This document shows positions 10,066 to 18,336 of a stretch of DNA of 64,000 nucleotides, one piece after another. A model generated the notes under the pieces. That model was not told the DNA's origin, searched no databases, and saw only the letters and a list, made by a program, of their open reading frames with translations. Positions within the stretch are counted from its first letter, which is position 1, and every line of letters begins with the position of its first letter. Origin of the DNA: Pseudomonas farris (GTDB taxonomy: Bacteria; Pseudomonadota; Gammaproteobacteria; Pseudomonadales; Pseudomonadaceae); assembly GCF_019145235.1 (NCBI RefSeq), contig NZ_JAHSTV010000002.1:310001-374000 (forward strand), read 5' to 3'. Made by a program: the position numbers and the translations under genes.

Positions 10066-10956
10066 ATGGAGCAATTTCGTAATATCGGCATCATCGGTCG
10101 CCTGGGCAGTTCTCAGGTGCTGGATACCGTCCGCCGACTGAAACGGTTTCTGCTCGATCGTCACCTGCACGTGATCCTCGAAGACACCATCGCCGAAGTC
10201 CTGCCGGGTCATGGCCTGCAAACTTCGTCGCGCAAGATGCTTGGCGAAGTCTGTGACATGGTGATTGTGGTCGGTGGTGACGGCAGCCTGCTGGGCGCCG
10301 CCCGGGCGTTGGCCCGACACAATATTCCGGTGCTCGGCATCAACCGGGGCAGCCTGGGATTCCTGACCGATATTCGTCCCGATGAGCTGGAAGTCAAAGT
10401 CGCCGAAGTGCTCGACGGCCACTATCTGGTGGAAAACCGCTTCCTGCTGCAAGCCGAAGTCCGTCGCCACGCCGAGGCCATCGGCCAGGGCGATGCGCTG
10501 AACGACGTGGTGCTGCACCCCGGCAAATCGACGCGGATGATCGAGTTCGAGTTGTACATCGACGGCCAATTCGTCTGCAGTCAGAAGGCCGACGGCCTGA
10601 TCGTTGCCACGCCGACCGGTTCGACCGCTTACGCGCTGTCGGCGGGCGGCCCGATCATGCATCCCAAGCTCGACGCTATTGTGATTGTGCCGATGTACCC
10701 CCATACCTTGTCAGGTAGACCGATCGTGGTCGATGGCAATAGTGAGCTGAAAATCGTCGTGTCCAAAGATATGCAGATTTACCCGCAAGTCTCCTGTGAC
10801 GGGCAGAATCACTTCACCTGCGCGCCCGGTGACACCATCACTATCAGCAAGAAAGCGCAGAAACTGCGGCTGATTCATCCGCTCGATCACAACTACTATG
10901 AAGTCTGCCGGACCAAGCTCGGCTGGGGCAGCAAGTTGGGTGGTGGAGGCGACTGA
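10066..10956 (+). CDS. nadK: NAD kinase
   Basis: The 296-residue enzyme phosphorylates NAD to NADP in the cytoplasm. The diagnostic GGDGS motif is at residues 70-74 (VVGGDGSLLGAARAL), and the NAD-binding LGINRGSLGFLTDI and TPTGSTAYALSAGGPI motifs follow. The start at 10066 is preceded by AGGAG (10057-10061) and gives the usual family length; an upstream in-frame start at 10021 adds 15 residues with no family match. The stop overlaps the next start by one base. Confidence 0.95.
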   Translation: MEQFRNIGIIGRLGSSQVLDTVRRLKRFLLDRHLHVILEDTIAEVLPGHGLQTSSRKMLGEVCDMVIVVGGDGSLLGAARALARHNIPVLGINRGSLGFLTDIRPDELEVKVAEVLDGHYLVENRFLLQAEVRRHAEAIGQGDALNDVVLHPGKSTRMIEFELYIDGQFVCSQKADGLIVATPTGSTAYALSAGGPIMHPKLDAIVIVPMYPHTLSGRPIVVDGNSELKIVVSKDMQIYPQVSCDGQNHFTCAPGDTITISKKAQKLRLIHPLDHNYYEVCRTKLGWGSKLGGGGD

Positions 10957-11927
10957 TGCTCGATCCCGCGCGTAGCTACGACCTGATCGGTGACGTGCAC
11001 GGTTGCGCTCTGACCCTTGAGCACTTGCTCGACCGGCTCGGTTACCACAAGCAGGCTGGCGTCTGGCGGCATCCGTCGCGCATGGCGGTGTTTCTCGGCG
11101 ACATCATTGACCGCGGCCCGCGAATTCGCGAGGCGCTACATATCGTCCACGACATGGTCGAGGCCGGCCAGGCGCTGTGCATCATGGGCAACCATGAATT
11201 CAACGCCCTCGGCTGGAGCACTCCGGCGTTACCGGGCAGCGGCCAGCAGTTCGTGCGTGAACATACGCCGCGCCACGGTCGCCTGCTCAAGGAAACCCTG
11301 ACCCAGTTTGAAGATCACCCCGAAGATTGGCATGACTTCCTGCAATGGTTCTATGAATTGCCATTGTTCGTCGATGCCGGGCGCTTTCGCGTAGTGCATG
11401 CCTGCTGGGACGCCAGCCTGATCGAGCCTTTACGCGGGTTGTTCCCCGACGGTTGCATCGATGAGCACTTCCTCCAGGCCTCCGCGGTGCCGGGCAGTTT
11501 TGCCTGCACCGTGTTCGATCGCCTGTTGCGCGGCACCGACATGCGTTTGCCCCATGGGTTGACCATGACCAGTGGCGACGGCCTGACGCGCTCGTTTTTC
11601 CGCACCAAGTTCTGGGAAGACGACCCGCAAACCTACGGAGATATCGTGTTCCAGCCCGACGCCTTGCCTGAGCCGGTGGCCCGGACGCCACTGTCCTCCA
11701 CCGAAAAAGACAACTTGCTGCGCTACGGCGTCGATGAGCCGTTGTTGTTCGTCGGCCACTACTGGCGCAGCGGCAAACCGGCGCCGATCCGTCCGAACCT
11801 GGCGTGCCTGGATTACAGCGCGGTGCTCTACGGCAAACTGGTCGCTTATCGTCTGGATCAGGAAACCCGTCTCGACCCGCATAAATTTGTCTGGGTCGAT
11901 GTCGAGCGCCCGGAGGTGTTGCGATGA
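10956..11927 (+). CDS. Calcineurin-like metallophosphoesterase
   Basis: A 323-residue protein with the binuclear metal motifs of the PPP/ApaH-like family in order: LIGDVHGC near residue 13, VFLGDIIDRGP near residue 47, IMGNHEFNALG near residue 78, and later a histidine-containing VVHACWD and FVGHYWRSG. This points to a phosphatase acting on proteins or nucleotides such as Ap4A; the substrate is not known. It overlaps nadK by one base and glpG by four, so the three genes are very probably co-translated. Confidence 0.85.
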   Translation: MLDPARSYDLIGDVHGCALTLEHLLDRLGYHKQAGVWRHPSRMAVFLGDIIDRGPRIREALHIVHDMVEAGQALCIMGNHEFNALGWSTPALPGSGQQFVREHTPRHGRLLKETLTQFEDHPEDWHDFLQWFYELPLFVDAGRFRVVHACWDASLIEPLRGLFPDGCIDEHFLQASAVPGSFACTVFDRLLRGTDMRLPHGLTMTSGDGLTRSFFRTKFWEDDPQTYGDIVFQPDALPEPVARTPLSSTEKDNLLRYGVDEPLLFVGHYWRSGKPAPIRPNLACLDYSAVLYGKLVAYRLDQETRLDPHKFVWVDVERPEVLR

Positions 11928-12796
11928 CGGCGGTGGCGGTATTGCGTCTGCCTCTGGCGGTGGATTTGAGCGGGTTCGTCAAACTGCTGCAGCGCATGCA
12001 AGTGCCCCATCGGGTCAGCGAAGAGGCGGGCGAACAGGTGCTGTGGGTGCCGGCCAACATCAGCGAAGACGTGCGCTCATTGTACGAACGCTTTCCGGCA
12101 GGCGACCCCGATCAGCAACTGGATATCCCGATCACGCAGACGCGGCAGCGTCCAGGCTTCGTCGAGCAATTGCGCCACAGCAAGGCTACGGCGTTGGTGC
12201 TGTTGCTGAGCCTGATCGTCGCCATGGTGACGCTGCTTGGCGAGAATCTCGAAACGATACGCTGGCTGACCTTCCTCGATTTCCGCGTGGTCGGCGAGTA
12301 CATCCATTTCACGCCATTGGCCGACAGCTTGGCGGCGGGGCAGTGGTGGCGTCTGGTGACGCCGATGCTGATCCACTTCGGCATCCTGCACCTGGCCATG
12401 AATGGCATGTGGTACTGGGAATTGGGGCGGCGCATCGAGTCGCGTCAGGGCAGCATCAATTTGATCGGCCTGACGTTGTTGTTCAGCCTGGTGTCCAACT
12501 ATACCCAATACCTTTTCAGCGGCCCGAGCCTGTTTGGCGGGTTGTCCGGGGTGCTGTACGGCCTGCTCGGGCATTGCTGGATCTTCCAGGTCCTGTCGCC
12601 GAATCCGGCGTATCGCCTACCTCGAGGGGTGTTGGTGATGATGCTGGTGTGGTTGCTGGTGTGTCTGTCGGGGCTGGTCTCGATGATCGGCTTCGGCCAG
12701 ATTGCCAACGCGGCCCACGTCAGCGGGTTACTCATCGGATGCTTCACCGGTTTGTTGGGCGGTTTGTACAACCGCCGTAAACTGACCTCCAAATAA
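11924..12796 (+). CDS. glpG: Rhomboid-family intramembrane serine protease
   Basis: A 290-residue inner-membrane protease. It has an N-terminal cytoplasmic domain of about 80 residues, then six predicted hydrophobic segments starting near residue 88. The catalytic pair is visible: Ser208 in FGGLSGVLYG and His265 in NAAHVSG. The oxyanion-stabilising HFGILHLAMN motif is also present. This is the GlpG layout. The start overlaps the phosphoesterase stop (ATGA). Confidence 0.9.
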   Translation: MTAVAVLRLPLAVDLSGFVKLLQRMQVPHRVSEEAGEQVLWVPANISEDVRSLYERFPAGDPDQQLDIPITQTRQRPGFVEQLRHSKATALVLLLSLIVAMVTLLGENLETIRWLTFLDFRVVGEYIHFTPLADSLAAGQWWRLVTPMLIHFGILHLAMNGMWYWELGRRIESRQGSINLIGLTLLFSLVSNYTQYLFSGPSLFGGLSGVLYGLLGHCWIFQVLSPNPAYRLPRGVLVMMLVWLLVCLSGLVSMIGFGQIANAAHVSGLLIGCFTGLLGGLYNRRKLTSK

Positions 12797-12826
12797 GCTA
12801 TGTGATTAAAGAGCGCGGAGCCCTTG

Positions 12827-13087
12827 ATGTCCTCTTTTAACGAAATGATCAAAAACATCACCCCGGATATCTACCAGAGCCTGAAACTGGCGGTGGAAAT
12901 CGGCAAATGGTCCGACGGTGGCAAACTCACCGCCGAGCAGCGTGAACTGTCCCTGCAAGCGATGATCGCCTGGGAAATCCAGAACCTGCCCGAGGAAGAG
13001 CGCACCGGCTACATGGGCCCGCAGGAATGCGAGTCGAAGTCGATTGAAGTGCCAAACATTCTGTTCAAATCGGATGCCATCCATTGA
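12827..13087 (+). CDS. YeaC family protein (DUF1315)
   Basis: An 86-residue soluble protein of the DUF1315/YeaC family, recognisable by ITPDIYQSLKLAVEIGKWSDG and AMIAWEIQNLPEEERTG. Function unknown. GCGGAG six bases before ATG 12827 sets the start. Its stop overlaps a TTG start of the DUF2797 gene, so the two are probably translated together. Confidence 0.85.
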   Translation: MSSFNEMIKNITPDIYQSLKLAVEIGKWSDGGKLTAEQRELSLQAMIAWEIQNLPEEERTGYMGPQECESKSIEVPNILFKSDAIH

Positions 13088-13914
13088 TCGAGATTGGCCG
13101 CGGTGCAATCAGCAAAATGTCGGCGCGCCTTGAGGGGCCGAACGTTCAGTACGCCTTTCGTCTGGGCGACGCCGAGGTACCGGTCAATCCGTTGATCGGC
13201 AGCACGGTACGCCTGGAATACCTGGGGGCGATCCACTGCACCCATTGCGGACGCAAGACCAAAACCAGTTTCAGCCAGGGTTACTGCTACCCGTGCATGA
13301 CCAAACTGGCGCAGTGCGACATTTGCATCATGAGTCCGGAACGTTGCCACTACGATGCCGGCACGTGCCGTGAGCCTGCGTGGGGCGAAAAATTCTGCAT
13401 GACCGATCATGTGGTGTATCTGGCCAATTCGTCGGGGATCAAAGTCGGCATAACCCGTGCTACGCAGCTGCCCACTCGTTGGCTCGATCAGGGCGCCAGC
13501 CAGGCATTGCCGATCATGCGCGTCGCGACCCGTCAGCAGTCGGGCTTCGTCGAAGACCTGTTCCGCAGCCAGGTAGCCGACAAGACCAACTGGCGTGCTT
13601 TACTCAAGGGCGATGCCGTATCTGTGGACTTGGCGCAGGTTCGCGATCAGCTGTTTGAAAGTTGTGCGCAAGGTTTGCAAGGTTTGCAGGAACGATTTGG
13701 CCTACAAGCAATCCAGACCATTACCGATGTCGAACCGCTCGAGATCCGCTATCCGGTCGAGCAATACCCGGCCAAGATTGTCAGCTTCAACCTGGACAAG
13801 AACCCGATTGCCGAAGGCACGCTGCTGGGGATCAAGGGCCAGTACCTGATTTTCGACACCGGCGTGATCAATATTCGTAAATACACGGCCTACCAGCTCG
13901 CCGTGCATCAGTAA
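13084..13914 (+). CDS. DUF2797 protein: zinc-finger-like cysteines plus a GIY-YIG-like segment
   Basis: A 276-residue protein of unknown function (DUF2797 by recall). Two regions stand out. Residues about 44-95 contain paired cysteines, CTHCGRK, GYCYPCMTK, CDIC and later ERCH and GTC, fitting one or two zinc sites. Directly after, DHVVYLANSSGIKVGITRATQLPTRW resembles the core of GIY-YIG-type domains (strand ending VYLA, then KVGIT). The start is taken as TTG 13084, overlapping the yeaC stop; the nearest ATG is 11 codons in. pepN follows 10 bp later. Confidence 0.75.
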   Translation: MIEIGRGAISKMSARLEGPNVQYAFRLGDAEVPVNPLIGSTVRLEYLGAIHCTHCGRKTKTSFSQGYCYPCMTKLAQCDICIMSPERCHYDAGTCREPAWGEKFCMTDHVVYLANSSGIKVGITRATQLPTRWLDQGASQALPIMRVATRQQSGFVEDLFRSQVADKTNWRALLKGDAVSVDLAQVRDQLFESCAQGLQGLQERFGLQAIQTITDVEPLEIRYPVEQYPAKIVSFNLDKNPIAEGTLLGIKGQYLIFDTGVINIRKYTAYQLAVHQ

Positions 13915-13924
13915 GGATTCCAGT

Positions 13925-16582
13925 ATGCGCACCGAACAACCGAAGATGATCTACCTGAAGGACTATCAGGCGCCTGAGTACCTGATCGACGAGACGCACC
14001 TGACCTTCGAGTTGTTCGAGGACCACAGCCTGGTCCATGCGCAACTGGTGATGCGCCGCAATCCTGAACGTGGCCCGGGCCTGCCGCCGCTGGTGCTGGA
14101 CGGTCAGCAACTCGAGCTGCTGTCGGTGACATTGGCCGACCGTGAGCTGAGCGCCGCCGACTACCAGTTGACCGAGAATCACCTGACCCTGCAACCGACC
14201 GATACAAGCTTCACGGTCGACACCAGCGTCAAGATCCACCCGGAAACCAACACGGCCCTGGAAGGCCTGTACAAATCCGGCACCATGTTCTGCACCCAGT
14301 GTGAAGCCGAAGGTTTCCGCAAGATCACCTATTACCTCGACCGCCCGGACGTGATGAGCACGTTCACCACCACGGTGGTTGCTGAGCAGCACAGCTATCC
14401 GGTGCTGCTGTCCAACGGCAACCCGATTGCCTCAGGTCCTGGCGAAGACGGCCGGCACTGGGCAACCTGGGAAGACCCGTTCAAGAAACCGGCTTACCTG
14501 TTTGCGCTGGTGGCCGGTGACCTGTGGTGCGTCGAAGACACCTTCACCACCATGACCGAGCGCTCCGTGGCGCTGCGCATCTATGTCGAGCCGGAAAACA
14601 TCGACAAGTGCCAGCACGCCATGAACAGCCTGAAGAAGTCGATGCGCTGGGACGAAGAGGTTTACGGTCGCGAGTACGACCTGGACATCTTCATGATCGT
14701 CGCGGTCAACGACTTCAACATGGGCGCCATGGAGAACAAGGGCCTCAACATCTTCAACTCCAGCGCCGTACTGGCCCGCGCCGAAACCGCTACCGACGCC
14801 GCGCACCAACGGGTGGAAGCGATCGTTGCCCACGAATACTTCCACAACTGGTCGGGCAACCGCGTGACCTGCCGCGACTGGTTCCAGTTGTCGCTGAAGG
14901 AAGGCTTCACCGTGTTCCGCGATTCCGGCTTCTCCGCCGACATGAACTCGGCCACGGTCAAGCGCATCCAGGACGTGGCTTACCTGCGTACCCACCAGTT
15001 TGCCGAAGACGCCGGCCCGATGGCTCATGCCGTGCGTCCGGACAGCTTCATCGAGATTTCCAACTTCTACACCCTGACCGTGTACGAAAAGGGCTCGGAA
15101 GTGGTCGGCATGATCCACACCTTGCTTGGCGCTGACGGTTTCCGCAAAGGCAGCGACCTGTACTTCGAACGCCATGACGGCCAGGCCGTGACCTGCGACG
15201 ACTTCATCAAGGCCATGGAAGACGCCAACGGCGTTGACCTGACCCAATTCAAACGCTGGTACAGCCAGGCCGGCACACCACGCTTGGCGGTGAGCGAGTC
15301 CTACGACGCCGCAGCGAAAACCTACAGCCTGACCTTCCGCCAGAGCTGCCCGGAAACCCCGGACAAGGTGGAAAAACTGCCGTTCGTGATTCCGGTGGAA
15401 TTGGGTCTGCTGGACAGCAAGGGCGGCGAAATTGCCCTGCGTCTTGCCGGTGAAACCAGTGCTCAAGGCACCTCGCGGGTTATTTCGGTGACTGAGGCCG
15501 AGCAGACCTTCACCTTCATCGACATTGCTGAAAAGCCGCTGCCTTCGTTGCTGCGTGGCTTCTCGGCGCCAGTGAAACTGAGCTTCCCGTACGACCGCGA
15601 TCAGCTGATGTTCCTGATGCAGCACGACAGCGACGGTTTCAACCGCTGGGATGCCGGTCAGCAATTGTCGGTGCAGGTGCTGCAAGAGTTGATCGAACAG
15701 CAACAGAAGGGTGAAACGCTGGTGCTGGATCAGCGTTTGGTTTCTGCGCTGCGTACTGTGCTGTCCGACGATACGCTTGATCAGGCGATGGTCGCCGAGA
15801 TGCTTTCGCTGCCGGGCGAGGCGTATCTGACCGAGATCAGTGAAGTGGCTGACGTAGACGCCATTCACACGGCCCGCGAGTTTGCCCGTAAGCAATTGGC
15901 TGAAGGCTTGTTCGAGGCATTGTGGCTGCGTTATCAGGCCAATCGCGATCTTTCGAAGAAAACGCCGTATGTGGCCGAGGCCGAGCATTTCGCCCGCCGC
16001 GCGCTGCAAAACATTGCGCTGTCGTACCTGATGCTCAGCGGCAAGCCGGAAGTCTTGGCGGCGACCCTTGAGCAGTTCGACACCAGCGACAACATGACCG
16101 AGCGTCTAACGGCGCTGGCGGTGTTGGTCAACTCGCCGTTCGAAGAACAGAAAGCCACGGCGTTGGCGACCTTCGCCGAACACTTCAAGGACAATCCGCT
16201 GGTCATGGATCAGTGGTTCAGCGTTCAGGCCGGCAGCACATTGCCAGGCGGTCTGGAGCGGGTCAAAGCCTTGATGCAACACCCGGCGTTCACGATCAAG
16301 AATCCGAACAAGGTGCGGGCACTGATCGGCGCGTTTGCCGGGCAGAACCTGATCAACTTCCACGCGGCCGACGGTTCCGGGTATCGGTTCCTGGCGGATC
16401 TGGTGATCGAGTTGAACGGGTTTAACCCGCAGATCGCCTCTCGCCAACTGGCGCCGCTGACTCGCTGGCGCAAATACGACAGCGCTCGTCAGGCGTTGAT
16501 GAAAGGTGAGCTGGAGCGGATTCGCGCTTCGGGGCAGCTGTCCAGCGATGTGTTTGAAGTGGTCAGCAAAAGCCTGGCCTGA
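13925..16582 (+). CDS. pepN: Aminopeptidase N (M1 family)
   Basis: An 885-residue cytoplasmic zinc aminopeptidase that removes N-terminal residues from peptides. The exopeptidase motif GAMEN is near residue 267 and the zinc site HEYFHNWSGN near residue 302, with the third ligand glutamate in SLKEGFTVFRD. The C-terminal alpha-helical domain is complete, and length agrees with E. coli PepN (870). AAGGA precedes ATG 13925. It closes the run that begins at nadK. Confidence 0.96.
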   Translation: MRTEQPKMIYLKDYQAPEYLIDETHLTFELFEDHSLVHAQLVMRRNPERGPGLPPLVLDGQQLELLSVTLADRELSAADYQLTENHLTLQPTDTSFTVDTSVKIHPETNTALEGLYKSGTMFCTQCEAEGFRKITYYLDRPDVMSTFTTTVVAEQHSYPVLLSNGNPIASGPGEDGRHWATWEDPFKKPAYLFALVAGDLWCVEDTFTTMTERSVALRIYVEPENIDKCQHAMNSLKKSMRWDEEVYGREYDLDIFMIVAVNDFNMGAMENKGLNIFNSSAVLARAETATDAAHQRVEAIVAHEYFHNWSGNRVTCRDWFQLSLKEGFTVFRDSGFSADMNSATVKRIQDVAYLRTHQFAEDAGPMAHAVRPDSFIEISNFYTLTVYEKGSEVVGMIHTLLGADGFRKGSDLYFERHDGQAVTCDDFIKAMEDANGVDLTQFKRWYSQAGTPRLAVSESYDAAAKTYSLTFRQSCPETPDKVEKLPFVIPVELGLLDSKGGEIALRLAGETSAQGTSRVISVTEAEQTFTFIDIAEKPLPSLLRGFSAPVKLSFPYDRDQLMFLMQHDSDGFNRWDAGQQLSVQVLQELIEQQQKGETLVLDQRLVSALRTVLSDDTLDQAMVAEMLSLPGEAYLTEISEVADVDAIHTAREFARKQLAEGLFEALWLRYQANRDLSKKTPYVAEAEHFARRALQNIALSYLMLSGKPEVLAATLEQFDTSDNMTERLTALAVLVNSPFEEQKATALATFAEHFKDNPLVMDQWFSVQAGSTLPGGLERVKALMQHPAFTIKNPNKVRALIGAFAGQNLINFHAADGSGYRFLADLVIELNGFNPQIASRQLAPLTRWRKYDSARQALMKGELERIRASGQLSSDVFEVVSKSLA

Positions 16583-16618
16583 GTTTGGGTTTGCTCCCGC
16601 AGGGTTCACTCTGCCCCC

Positions 16619-16642
16619 TGTCGGAGCGGGCTTGCTCGCGAA
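16619..16642 (+). repeat. Single REP copy, family A
   Basis: One direct copy with core GAGCGGGCTTGCTCGCGAA just after pepN. Its neighbour on the right is the long palindromic element rather than a partner REP. Confidence 0.8.
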
Positions 16643-16674
16643 GGCGGCCTGATAGCCGACCGGGATTTTTGATG

Positions 16675-16991
16675 GTGTACATATCCGTTTCTGCGGTCAC
16701 GGCGGCTGGCGGTTTCGCTCTTACAGCGAGTCCCTTTTCCAAACGCCGAAAAGGAACCAAAAGGCTTTGCCCCTCCATTCGGTGCCTCGCTTAGGCTCGG
16801 CATGCCCTCACTCCGGCATTGCTTCGGCGGCGGGCCCACGGAGCAGGACCGGAGCGAGGGCATGCCGAGCCTGGGCGAGGCACCGAACGAAAGGGGCAAA
16901 AGCGCTTTGGTTACTTTGGCGCTTTTCCAAAGTGACCCGCTGTAAGAGCGGAACCAATAGCCGCCGTAACCGCAGAAACGGATATGTACAC
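16675..16991. repeat. 317-bp imperfect palindrome (long inverted-repeat element)
   Basis: The left arm begins GTGTACATATCCGTTTCTGC at 16675 and the right arm ends with its exact reverse complement at 16991. The arms stay closely complementary inward for about 150 bp each, meeting near 16833. No transposase frame is present. Open frames inside it are shadows of the palindrome. Similar sequence is, from memory, common between Pseudomonas genes and often mis-annotated as hypothetical proteins. It lies in the 658-bp pepN-YCF48 gap; the rest of the gap is leader for the next operon. Confidence 0.85.
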
Positions 16992-17077
16992 AAAAAAACC
17001 AATCACCCCACCTGATACCCAATCATTCACCCCCCACCCCATACCCCTCAGGTTAACAAAACATAACGTGCTGTCGA

Positions 17078-17107
17078 TTGTCAGACCTTTCCAAACCCCG
17101 ATAGGAT
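17078..17107 (+). promoter_or_regulatory. Possible sigma-70 promoter for the YCF48/MMPL pair
   Basis: TTGTCA at 17078-17083 and TAGGAT at 17102-17107 are separated by 18 bp. This would give a leader of about 125 bases before the ATG at 17241. Weak match; inferred from spacing only. Confidence 0.35.
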
Positions 17108-17240
17108 AAGCCAGCTTCCGAAGGGGCTCTGGATTGCGGGTTTCAGGACTATGCTCCTGAATAGGTCAATCCCGATGCGCATCCCTTACGGCGCCCTGAA
17201 GGGTTGAACGACCTAACAATAATAATGTGGGGGAAGGTCT

Positions 17241-18308
17241 ATGAGTGAGCCTGTCATGGGTGTGAGTATTGGCCGCCCGCCGGCGTTACGCAGGTTCGCG
17301 TTGCTGGCTACAGCGCTCTCGCTGTTGGGCTGTACCGTGCTGTCGGCGCCTGCGCTGGCCGCTGCCGCGTCGGCCTCCGACGTGGTTTATTCCGTTGAGT
17401 CCGCCAAGGCCAGCAAAGGCCTGATGCTTGATGTCGTACACGCTGGCAAACGCCTGGTGGCGGTCGGCGATCGCGGGCACATTCTGTATTCCGATGACCA
17501 GGGCGCGACCTGGACCCAGGCCAAAGTACCGACCCGGCAACTGCTGACGGCGGTGTTTTTTGTCGATGACAAACACGGCTGGGCCGTTGGCCATGACGCG
17601 CAGATCCTCGCCAGCGAAGACGGTGGCATCACCTGGACCAAACAATTCGAAGACCTGACACGCGAATCGCCGCTGCTCGACGTCTGGTTCAAGGACGTTA
17701 ACAGCGGCTTTGCCGTGGGCGCTTACGGTGCCTTGCTGGAAACCACCGATGGCGGTAAAAACTGGGAAAACGTCAGCGATCGCCTCGACAACGAAGACCA
17801 GTACCACCTCAATGCCATTGCTGCGGTCAAGGATTTCGGCATTTTCATCGTCGGCGAGCAGGGCAGCATGTTCCGCTCCACCGATGAAGGGCAGACCTGG
17901 GAAAGGCTTGAAGGCCCCTATGAAGGCTCGCTGTTCGGTGTGATCGGCACCGCGCAACCGGCCACACTGCTGGCCTATGGGTTGCGCGGCAATCTCTACC
18001 GTTCCACGGATTTCGGCAGTACTTGGGAGCAGGTCGAGCTCAAGGCTGCACGCGGCGCACTGGAGTTCGGTCTGTCCGGCGCGACATTGCTCGATGACGG
18101 TTCCATCGTGATCGTCGGCAACGGCGGCAGCATTATTCGCAGCACAGACGACGGCGAAACCTTCAGCGTGTTCAACCGTCCGGATCGCATCTCCGTCTCG
18201 GCGGTGACTGCGGCAGGCAACGGCAATCTGATTCTGGCTGGGCAGGGTGGCGTTCGCGTCACTTCGCCCACCGGTGCAGAGAATGGAAAAAACGGGTCGT
18301 CCAAATGA
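17241..18308 (+). CDS. YCF48/Hcf136-like beta-propeller protein, exported
   Basis: A 355-residue protein with an N-terminal signal peptide (hydrophobic ALLATALSLLGCTVLS, likely cleaved after APALA near residue 40). It then has repeated BNR/Asp-box-like units such as YSDDQGATWTQ, ASEDGGITWTK, ETTDGGKNWEN, RSTDEGQTWER, RSTDFGSTWEQ and RSTDDGETFSV, giving a seven-bladed propeller. In photosynthetic organisms the relatives help assemble photosystem II; here the role is unknown and is read from the partner, an RND/MMPL transporter 28 bp downstream. AAGG lies just before the ATG. Confidence 0.85.
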   Translation: MSEPVMGVSIGRPPALRRFALLATALSLLGCTVLSAPALAAAASASDVVYSVESAKASKGLMLDVVHAGKRLVAVGDRGHILYSDDQGATWTQAKVPTRQLLTAVFFVDDKHGWAVGHDAQILASEDGGITWTKQFEDLTRESPLLDVWFKDVNSGFAVGAYGALLETTDGGKNWENVSDRLDNEDQYHLNAIAAVKDFGIFIVGEQGSMFRSTDEGQTWERLEGPYEGSLFGVIGTAQPATLLAYGLRGNLYRSTDFGSTWEQVELKAARGALEFGLSGATLLDDGSIVIVGNGGSIIRSTDDGETFSVFNRPDRISVSAVTAAGNGNLILAGQGGVRVTSPTGAENGKNGSSK

Positions 18309-18336
18309 GCCGGGCAAATAATAAGAAGGCGGGTCT

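Noticed and set aside
16585..17022. Several short frames within the long palindrome
   Set aside because: Both strands give similar peptides because the element is palindromic; no ribosome sites and no known domains.
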